DNA from: Actinocorallia sp039871655
GTDB taxonomy: Bacteria > Actinomycetota > Actinomycetes > Streptosporangiales > Streptosporangiaceae
Direction of reading: 5' to 3'
DNA: 64,000 nt
Assembly (NCBI RefSeq): GCF_039871655.1
Contig: NZ_JBDPLZ010000016.1
Location: 1 to 64,000, forward strand
The notes below the pieces were generated by a model that was given only the letters and a program-made list of their open reading frames with translations, was not told the origin of the DNA and ran no database searches. The translations under genes and the position numbers were made by a program. Within the stretch, counting starts at the first letter, position 1; every line of letters starts with the position of its first letter. Shown here piece by piece: positions 37,097-45,400 of the stretch.

Positions 37097-37130
37097 ACGG
37101 CCGAGGCGGGCTCCCGCTCGCCTCGGCCGT
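37097..37130 (+). terminator. stem-loop after giant unit 2
   Basis: ACGGCCGAGGCG (37097-37108) pairs perfectly with CGCCTCGGCCGT (37119-37130); no U-run follows. It probably reduces read-through into unit 3. Confidence 0.5.
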
Positions 37131-37251
37131 GCTCTGCGATTCCAGATCAGGAACGCGAGGCGTTCCGGTGGTACGGCGCCTGTCCTCTGCGCTTTCGGCG
37201 AGACGGTGACCGAAGGCCCTGGACATGGGCTGGAAAAAGACGGGAGAACTC

Positions 37252-40200
37252 ATGGACGACGTACGTGAGCTGCTGGCGGCGGGAGCCGTGCTCTCGCCGG
37301 GTACCGAGGGCGCGGGTGAGGAGGCGGTGCCGCTGACCGCCCGTACGTACCGGCACCCCGCCCTGGACGGCCGCGCGGTGGTGCGCCTCTCGCCCGCCGA
37401 GCTGGGCGACGCCGAGGACCTGGCCGCCGTCTTCCTCGGCCTGGAGCCCGCGGCCGAGCCGGAGGTCGTCGGTGTCGGGCGGCGCGCCTCGCTGGGCTTC
37501 CCCGAGTGGGTGCTGGCGCACCACCCCGAGGACGGCCACCACGCCCTGGACGTCGTTCCCGAGCTGGAGCGCATCGTCCAGCGCGCGAAGGTCAAACCGA
37601 AGGCCGCACTGGACGCCTTCCAGGCACTGGCCGGGCGCTTGTCATCCTCGGTGCCGCACTTCCTGCCGACCTTCTACGAGCAGGCGGGGCGGGAGTTCAT
37701 CGCCGTCGGACACCGCGCCTACGCCGCGCGGATGTTCGGCTACGCCCGCAAGGCCGAAACCGAACACGCTCTGCCGATCGACGAGGAGCGGCTCGACGCG
37801 GTGCTCCTGGAGTTCGAGCTCGCCGGAGTGCTGCCGGTGAAATCCCTCCCCGGATACGCCAAGGGGCTGTCCGCCCGCGTGCCGGCCGATGAGGCGCTGC
37901 GCCGCTTCACCCGGCTGTGCGTCCGGCGTACGGCGGGCGGGGCGGCTCCGTCGGCGCAGGCGGCGGCCGACCTGCGGCGCCTGGCCGAAGCGGCGGACGA
38001 GAACGCGGAAGAGGTCGAGATCGCCTATCTCGCGGAGATCCTCGCCCTTCCGGGGGCCGAACGAGCCGCCGGGGACTGGTGGACGGCGCACCGCTCGGCT
38101 CTGGCCGTCCTGACCGAGCGCCGCCCGGATCTCAGGGGGGTGCTGCTGAACTTGCTGCCGACGTCCGAGGAGGCGGATTTCCCGGCTCTGTGGCTCGACA
38201 TCCTGGAGGAGTGCGGCGCCACCGCTGCGCTCTGCGACCCCGGGAACGCGCCCGAGGAGGCGCGGCCCGCGGACGGTGGTCTCGGCTGGCTGCGCCGCTT
38301 CCTCGGCCTGTGGTATCGGAACTGGCACCCGGCCCCTCCGCCCGGCCTGTACCCGCTGATCGAACGCATGGCGGACCGGCTGCGGGCCGAACTCACCGCC
38401 CCAGGCCAGGGGCTCGAGCCGCCGAGTCATCCCGACCTGCTGGACCTGCTGCTCGCCCTGGGCGTACCGGTGGCCGATCCCGGGCCGCAGGACGAACCGG
38501 ACCTGGAGCACTGGGCCGCGCACGAAGACCGGCGCGACCTGACGGCGCTGGCGGCGGACCGGCGCTTCCTCCCAGGTTTCCGGCGGCGTGCCGACCGGTT
38601 GAACGACGGTTCGGACGGCCGGAACGTCCTGCGCGCGCTGGCGGCCGTTCCCGGCGGGCGCACGATGCTGGCCGAATGGGTGGGAGGGATCGCCCGGCGG
38701 TCGGCCGTCGAGGGCCTGCCGGGCCTGCACGACGTGTTGTCCCGGCTCGGCCGGCTGCCCGACGAGGTACTGGCGCAGGCCGAGGGCGCGGTACGGGAGG
38801 TCGCCGCCACGGACGTCGCGGCCCTCCTCGCGCGGACGTTGCGGGCCGGGCTCTTCGACGAGCTGGGCTGGCCCGCCTGGGAGGAGGCGGTCGCCGAACT
38901 GGCCGACTGCCACGGCTCCGACGGCCTCACCGTCGCCGACGCCTGGCCGCACCTGATCGTCGCCGACCACTCCCATGCCAGGGTGATCGGTGCCGAGGGC
39001 ACCGTCCTCACCCATGATCTGCGCGTCTCCCTGGGCGGGGACCAGAAGCGGGGCTTCCACTACGTGGACGGCGAACTCCTCTTCTGCTGGAAACCCTGGT
39101 GGCAGACCGGGCCGATCGTCGGCTACTGGCACACCGACCCCGACCGGCACCTGCCCCTGGAAGGAGCCTTCTCGGGGAGGGTCATGTACGAGCCCCAGGA
39201 TCCGTGGCCGGTCAGCCTGCCGCTGGAAGGGGGCGGGCGCACCACCGGCGCCGGAACGCTGCGCGGCGGAGACGCCGTACTGCCCGGAATCCGGCGGGCG
39301 GCCACCGACGGGACCTCGTACTGGACCGTCTGGAAGGACGGCGAGGACGCGGAGGACTGGTACGAGTACGACCCGGTGAGCGGGGAACGCGGCGACAAGG
39401 ACAAACCGGGCTTCTTCGCCGACGCCGCCCGTGGTCTGCCCGACGGGAGTGCTTTCGTCACCGGCTGGCTGCTGCCCCTGCCGTCAAAGGAGGACACTCC
39501 GGTCGGCGCTCCGGTGGACGGGTCGCTCGGCTGGCGGATCGTGCGCCTGCCCGACGGCTCCCTGCGCGGGGAGGATCTCGCGGGGAACACCGTCACGACG
39601 CCAGAGGGCATGGTCCCGTTCAGCGCGCTTTTCCTGCCCGGGGACGAACGGCCTCGCGCGGTGGTGTGCGACCCCCGGGAACTCGCACTGGTCGACCCCG
39701 ACGGGGTCGTCACGTCCCTGGTGCGGACGGACGGGGAACCGGGACCGTTCGCGGAGGGCAGCGTGATCATGCCCCCGGTGCGGTACTGGCACTGCCTGAG
39801 GCCCCGGGATCCCCGGGGTTCGGCGGCCCTGCGCGGGATCGGCCACGAGACCGCGTCCGCCCTTCTCGAGACGGCCGGGGCCGGAGGCGACCTGCCCGAA
39901 GCCGTCCGCGCGCTGCTGCCGGACGTCGCCCACGAAGCCCTGGTGGCGGCGGTGGCCGGAGTGGCACGGCACGCGGCCGAACAGCAGAAGGCACTGAACG
40001 CGCTGACGGCCGGGCTGGAGCGGTACGCGCCCGCCCGACGGGAGGCCCCGGACGCGGCGGCGGAACAGCCGGAGGAGATGGAGAAGGCCGTCATCCCGGA
40101 ACCCGTGCGGGAGGAAACGCCCGCCGACCCGTCCGACCGGCTGGTCAAGGAGGCGCTCAACGGACTGGGCTACGCGTCGTACGTCTCGTTCGCGGATGAG

Positions 40201-42186
40201 ACACCAAGGCTTCTCCCAGAGCTGCGGATCATGGTGCGGGCCGCGGCGGGCGCCGTCACGGTCACGGCCCCCGAAGGGCGGCCCGTCCTCCACATAGACG
40301 GGCCCGACCTGCGCGAATTCGGGCTGGAGACGGAGCCTCTGCCCGAGATCCGGGCCGCCATGGCCTACCGGGCGGTGTCGGAGCTCACCGCTCCCGAACA
40401 CCGGGAGACGCTGCGGGCGCTGCTGAGGCTGCTCGACGACCTGGACCTGACCCCCGACGGGATGTCCCGCTGGCGCCTGTTCGACCTGCACCTCGACGAA
40501 CCGGTGATGCGCTCGGTCGCCGAGACGGGGTGGCCGAGGAGCTGGAACCATCTGCTCCCCTTGGACGGCGGGGCGTTCATGAACTTCCGGTTCACCAGCG
40601 TCGGCAGCCACTCGGGCGATTTCCGCGCGCTGTTCCACGACCCGTCGGGCCGGTTCGACGTCCCCGCCCCCTACACGGTGGTCTCGTCGCAACCGCTCGT
40701 CCCGCCGGCGAACACCGTCCCGCCGGACGGATTCCTGGCCGAAGCCGCCGGACGCGGCCCGGTGCCGTGGTCGTCCGAGGCAGCTGCGGAGTTCGCCCGG
40801 CTCACCGGGGTGACCGGGGCCACGGCCAGGCTGGTGGTCGCGGGTCTGCCCTGGGTCGACAAGCCGGAACGGAACTTCCTGCCGCCCGAGACGCGGGCCG
40901 CGCTCGGGCTGAAGGCCGTCGACGCCGCCGTCGCCCGGGACGAACTGAGTGCGCTGACCCCCCGGATCCGGCGGGCCCTGGTCGGCGCGCTGCTGCCCGC
41001 GGACCCGGCCCGGTTGTGGACCGACGGCCCCGATGCGGCCGCGGCGGCGGAGGTGTGGAACACCGAGGTCGGCAGGCGCGTTCCGGTGCCCGAGGAACTC
41101 ATGAACGAGGCGCACCAGGTGCTGCAGACCGGCGGGGAGACCGCCCGCCGCGTGTCCGCCGTGCTCGACCCGGCCTCCGAGCCCCGGCTGAGCAGGGACG
41201 TGAAGTGGATCGCGCGGAACCGTCGCGTCGCCCCCGAGGACGAAAACGTCGTCGGTTTCACCGTGGACACGCTCCCGGCCGCCGTCACGACGGCGGCCTG
41301 GCTCGCCCATCGGCTCCCGGCCGGGGATCCGCTGCGCGAACGGCTCCCCGCGTCCCTCGAAGCGGTCCACGCCCGGCTCGCCAACCCCGACCTGATGCTC
41401 GGGTTCGACGACTATGTCGAGCTCGCCGAGTTCCGTAGGACGGCGGGCCCGCCCACCGCGGTCGGCGACGGATACGAGCAGTACGGCGCGCTCGTGATGG
41501 CCACGGCCACCGGCTACCCCTACCCCGGCATCCGGCCGGCGCTGCTGGATGAGCCCGGGAACGACACCTACCTGGCCGCGCTGCGTATCCGGCTCCCCGA
41601 GCTCACCGCCTTCCGGCCGGCGATGCGCACGGCCCGGGACGAGCGTTTCGCGGCTCTGCTCGCCGACCCGGGTGACCCGGTCGCGGGGGAGCGGGACGCG
41701 GACGGCACGTGGTGGCCGCAGGACCCGTCCCGTTCCGTGCCCGATCTCGTCGCCGAGGCGTCGGATCGGTACGGGCTGGGCCCGGATGCGGCGGCCGTGT
41801 ACCTGATGCTGCTGGCGATGCCCGATCCCACAGACCAGAACACCGCCCGGTGGACGGGTTGGAAGCCGGCCCGTCTCAAAACGGCCCGCGCCGAGCTGGC
41901 GGCCACCGATCTGGTGGTCGAGGCCGGTCGTGCCCGCGCCGGGCGTTCCCTGTTCCTTCCCTGCGGCTGGGCGGACCTTCGAAAGCCGATCCTGCCGGTG
42001 GAGGAGTGGAAGCTCCCGCTGTACGTCCTGTCCGGCGACGAGAAGAAACCGGTTCCGCTCGGCGTCCTCGTCCCGACCGAGCCTGTCGCGGACCTGTACC
42101 GCAGGGCCTGGCGCCGGATCGCGGAGAACGACGTGCCGCGTCTCGCGGACTTGGAGATCCGCCGCCGACCTCGAGGAGGCCGCTGA
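37252..42186 (+). CDS. giant multidomain protein, unit 3 (1644 aa), without DUF4132 partner
   Basis: The longest paralogue, 1644 aa. GGGAGA before the ATG at 37252 favours that start over the ATG at 37225. Architecture matches units 1, 2 and 4 (RTYRHPALDG, GFPEWVLAHHPED, DAWPHLIVAD, SYWTVWKDG, WYEYDPVSG, GWRIVRLPDGS, YGLGPDAAAVYLMLLAM, WTGWKPARLKTARAEL). The inter-half linker is expanded and charged (PARREAPDAAAEQPEE, about 930-960). It lacks both the small DUF4132 gene and the promoter-like element found upstream of the other units, so it may be transcribed by read-through or from an unseen promoter. Confidence 0.8.
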   Translation: MDDVRELLAAGAVLSPGTEGAGEEAVPLTARTYRHPALDGRAVVRLSPAELGDAEDLAAVFLGLEPAAEPEVVGVGRRASLGFPEWVLAHHPEDGHHALDVVPELERIVQRAKVKPKAALDAFQALAGRLSSSVPHFLPTFYEQAGREFIAVGHRAYAARMFGYARKAETEHALPIDEERLDAVLLEFELAGVLPVKSLPGYAKGLSARVPADEALRRFTRLCVRRTAGGAAPSAQAAADLRRLAEAADENAEEVEIAYLAEILALPGAERAAGDWWTAHRSALAVLTERRPDLRGVLLNLLPTSEEADFPALWLDILEECGATAALCDPGNAPEEARPADGGLGWLRRFLGLWYRNWHPAPPPGLYPLIERMADRLRAELTAPGQGLEPPSHPDLLDLLLALGVPVADPGPQDEPDLEHWAAHEDRRDLTALAADRRFLPGFRRRADRLNDGSDGRNVLRALAAVPGGRTMLAEWVGGIARRSAVEGLPGLHDVLSRLGRLPDEVLAQAEGAVREVAATDVAALLARTLRAGLFDELGWPAWEEAVAELADCHGSDGLTVADAWPHLIVADHSHARVIGAEGTVLTHDLRVSLGGDQKRGFHYVDGELLFCWKPWWQTGPIVGYWHTDPDRHLPLEGAFSGRVMYEPQDPWPVSLPLEGGGRTTGAGTLRGGDAVLPGIRRAATDGTSYWTVWKDGEDAEDWYEYDPVSGERGDKDKPGFFADAARGLPDGSAFVTGWLLPLPSKEDTPVGAPVDGSLGWRIVRLPDGSLRGEDLAGNTVTTPEGMVPFSALFLPGDERPRAVVCDPRELALVDPDGVVTSLVRTDGEPGPFAEGSVIMPPVRYWHCLRPRDPRGSAALRGIGHETASALLETAGAGGDLPEAVRALLPDVAHEALVAAVAGVARHAAEQQKALNALTAGLERYAPARREAPDAAAEQPEEMEKAVIPEPVREETPADPSDRLVKEALNGLGYASYVSFADETPRLLPELRIMVRAAAGAVTVTAPEGRPVLHIDGPDLREFGLETEPLPEIRAAMAYRAVSELTAPEHRETLRALLRLLDDLDLTPDGMSRWRLFDLHLDEPVMRSVAETGWPRSWNHLLPLDGGAFMNFRFTSVGSHSGDFRALFHDPSGRFDVPAPYTVVSSQPLVPPANTVPPDGFLAEAAGRGPVPWSSEAAAEFARLTGVTGATARLVVAGLPWVDKPERNFLPPETRAALGLKAVDAAVARDELSALTPRIRRALVGALLPADPARLWTDGPDAAAAAEVWNTEVGRRVPVPEELMNEAHQVLQTGGETARRVSAVLDPASEPRLSRDVKWIARNRRVAPEDENVVGFTVDTLPAAVTTAAWLAHRLPAGDPLRERLPASLEAVHARLANPDLMLGFDDYVELAEFRRTAGPPTAVGDGYEQYGALVMATATGYPYPGIRPALLDEPGNDTYLAALRIRLPELTAFRPAMRTARDERFAALLADPGDPVAGERDADGTWWPQDPSRSVPDLVAEASDRYGLGPDAAAVYLMLLAMPDPTDQNTARWTGWKPARLKTARAELAATDLVVEAGRARAGRSLFLPCGWADLRKPILPVEEWKLPLYVLSGDEKKPVPLGVLVPTEPVADLYRRAWRRIAENDVPRLADLEIRRRPRGGR

Positions 42187-42190
42187 CCCA

Positions 42191-42213
42191 GGGGGAGGAC
42201 GAGGTCCTCCCCC
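42191..42213 (+). terminator. intrinsic terminator after giant unit 3
   Basis: GGGGGAGGAC (42191-42200) and GTCCTCCCCC (42204-42213) form a perfect 10-bp stem with a 3-nt loop, 5 bp after the stop; GTTT follows six bases later. Confidence 0.7.
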
Positions 42214-42228
42214 GCCGTTTCGATCAAT

Positions 42229-42257
42229 TTGTCAGTAGCGCTGGTTAGGCTCTTGAT
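42229..42257 (+). promoter_or_regulatory. promoter-like element, giant unit 4
   Basis: TTGTCA (42229-42234), a 17-bp spacer ending TAGGCT, then CTTGAT. It is kept although the DUF4132 gene behind it is broken, so it probably still drives the unit 4 giant gene. Confidence 0.6.
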
Positions 42258-42324
42258 CACCTGCTTCGCCGTCTCCGGAGGCACCAAGACGATCTCCGGT
42301 GCAGGTCCTTGGAGGTGGAACCGG

Positions 42325-42459
42325 GCGGGTCGGCCGGCAGCGGGTGAGGGATACGAGATCTCCCTGCGCGATGTCGGCCCCGTCGCCTGGTCGGAGGGCA
42401 CGCGCATGGCCGCGGCGCTGTACGCGGGTCGGATCGTCGAGGAGGGAGAAGGCGCGTGA
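42325..42459 (+). pseudogene. remnant of the unit 4 DUF4132 gene
   Basis: Aligned with units 1 and 2, the ribosome site GGAGGT is kept, but the start codon GTG has become GCG (42325-42327). The frame then encodes AAGEGYEISL, the true N-terminus, and jumps directly to DVGPVAWSEGTRM and ALYAGRIVEE, the true C-terminus. About 250 codons are missing and the frame is preserved. The breakpoints fall at a CTG(CG) shared by both flanks, consistent with a microhomology deletion. The stop still overlaps the giant start (GTGA at 42456). Confidence 0.85.
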
Positions 42460-45400
42460 GTGCCGCGAGGGAGCTGCTGGAGGCGGGTGCCGTACTGCCG
42501 GCCGGCACCGAGGACGCGGGCGAGGACGCCGTCCCGCTGACCGCCCGGACGTACCGGCACCCCGCTCTGGACGGCCGCGTGGTGGTGCGGCTGGTGGCCG
42601 CCGAGCTCGGGCAGGGCGAGGACCAGGCCGCCGGTTTCCTCGGCCTGGAGCCCGCGGCCGACCCCCGGATCGTCGGTGTCGGGCAGCGGACCGTGCTGGG
42701 CTTCCCCGAGTGGGTGCTGGTCCACCATCCCGAGGACGGCCACCACGCGCTGGCCGTCGTCCCGGAGATGGAGCGCATCGCCAAGCGCGCGAAGACCAAG
42801 CCGAAGGCCGCGCTGGACGCCTTCCACGAGCTCGCCGGGCGGCTGGCGTCCTCGGTCCCGCACCTGCTGCCGACCTTCTACGAGCGTGTGGCGCGCGAAT
42901 ACCTCGCCGCCGAGAACCTCGCCTGCGCCACGCAGATGTTCACCCGCGCCCGCAACGCCGAGGCCGAGCACGGCCTGGAGATCGACGAGGAACGGCACGA
43001 CGCCGTCTTTCTGGAGTTCGCGCTCGCCGGGGCCCTGCAGGTCAAGACGCTTTCGGGATACGCCAGGGAGCTCTCCGCCCGCGTGCCCGCCGCCGAGGCG
43101 CTGCGCCGCTTCACCCGCCTGTGCGTGCGGCGCACCGCAGGTGGGGTGCCGCCGTCGGCGCAGATGGCCACCGACCTGCGGCGGCTCGCCAAGGAATCGG
43201 GCGAGGAGGCCGCGGCCGTCGAGGAGGCCTACCTCGCCGAGGTACTCGCCCTCCCCGCGACGGCCCGCGCCGGAACCGGCTGGTGGAAGGCGCACCACAA
43301 GGCCCTCGTCGCCCTGGCCCGGGAACGACCGGACGTCAAAGGGCTGCTGCTGGACATCACCCCCGCGGACTCCGACGAAAACCTGCCCGCCCTGTGGTTG
43401 GAGCTGCTGGAGGAGTCCGGCGCGACCGCCGCGCTCTGCGACCCCGAGAGCGAGCCCGAGGAGGCACGGCCGGAAGACGGCAGCGCCGGCTGGCTGAAAC
43501 GCGTCCTGGGGTTCTGGGAGCAGACCTGGCGGGGTTCCCCGGAGCCCCCTCTCCACTCGCTGGTCGAACGCATGGCCGACCGGTTGAAGGCCGAACTCGC
43601 CGAGAAGGGGTTCGAACCCGTCCCGCACGTCGACCTGCTGGATCTGCTGCTGTCCCTCGGCGTCCCGGTCGCCGACCCGAAACCCGCTCACGAACTGCGC
43701 CTGGACGCCTGGGCCGTCGGGGAGGACAGGCGCGACCTGCTGGCGCTGGCGGCCGACCCGCGCTTCCACGACGCCTTCCACCGCGCTGTCGGGCAGGTGG
43801 GCGTCCACCAGCGCGACCTGAACGTCTTCCGCGCGCTGATCGACTCTCCCGGCGGGCGTCCGCTGCTCTCCGACTGGGTGGAGGCGGTCGCCCGGCAGAC
43901 CGCCACGTCGGGCCTGCCCGCCATGCCCGACGCGCTGGGACGGTTGGAGCGGCTGCCCGGTGACGTGCTGGCGCTGGCCGAGGACGCGGTCCGCGAGGTC
44001 GCCGACGTGGACCTGGCGCCCCTCCTCGCCCGGACCCTGCGGGCCGGGATCTTCGACGAGCTCGGCTGGCCCGCCTGGGAGAAGGCCGTCTCCGAGCTGG
44101 AGAAGTACCCGGCCGACGTGGTCGTCGCCGACTCCTGGCCGTACCTGGTCGTCGCCGGACGCACCCAGGCCAGAGTGATCGACGCCGAAGGCACCGTGCT
44201 CACCCACGACCTGCGCATCCCCAGGGGGGACATGCGCGGCCTGCCCGGCTTCCACTATGTGGACGGCGAACTGTTCGTCCGCTGGCGGACGAACGGCCGC
44301 AACAGCCGGGCCCTCGGATACTGGCACACCGCGCCCGACCGGCAGGAACCCGTCTCCGGCTCGTTCGCCGCGGCCGAACACCTCCGCTGGTACCGCCAGT
44401 GGGACCACAGCCTGCCGCTGCCCGGAGGGGGACGCACCACCGGAGGCGGAGTGCTGCACCGCGGAGACACCAGGCTGCCCGCGGCCCGGAACGTCATCGG
44501 CGACGGGACGTCGTACTGGGTGTGGCTCACCCGGGAGCGCGAAGAGGGCCCCGGCTGGTACGAGTACGACCCGGCGAGCGGGAAGTGCGGGCAGCGCCGC
44601 CCGCCGGCCTTCTTCGCCGACGCCGCCCGCGGCCTGCCCGACGGCAGCGCCTTCGCCTCCGGCCGGCTGCTGCCGGTGCCCTCCGAGGAGGCCACCCCCG
44701 TCGGAACCCCGGTGGACGGGGTGCTCGGCTGGCGGGTCGTGCGGCTCCCCGACGGCTCCCTGCGCGGTGAGGACCTCTCCGGGAACTCCATCGTCACCCC
44801 GGAGGGCCACTTCCCGTCCTTTCCGCTGTTCCTGCCCGGAGACGACAGGCCCCGCGCGCTGGTGCACGGGTACCACCGGATCGAGCTGGTCGACCCGGAC
44901 GGCGTCGTCACCGCCGGCACGCAGTCGGCCTGGGATCCCGGAGCGTTCTCCCCGGCCACCCCGTGCCTGCCGCCGCTGAACTACTGGCACTGCATGCGGC
45001 CCCGTGACGAGCGCGGCTCGCGGGCGCTGCGCCGGATCGGCGGGGAGACCGCCGCGGCCCTGATCGAGGAGGCCCGGGGCGACGGCGACATCCTCGAAGC
45101 CGTCCGAGGGCTGATCCCGGAGGTGACCGACGAGAGGCTGTTGAAAGGCATCGGAGGGGTCGCCCGGTACGCCGCGGCGCAGCAGTCGGCGCTGAAGGCG
45201 ACGGCGGCGAGGCTGGAGAAGACCCTCGCCCGGCGCGTCGCGGAGAAGGGCAAAGGCCCGTCCGACGAGCTGCTCCTGGAAGGGCTTCAGGGCCTGGGCC
45301 ATAGCGGGTCCGCGGCGTTCAAGGCGAAGGAGCCCTCTTTCTTCACCGGGCTGCGGATCATGGCCCGCGCCATGGCCGCCGACGGCCGGGGCGGGCAGGA

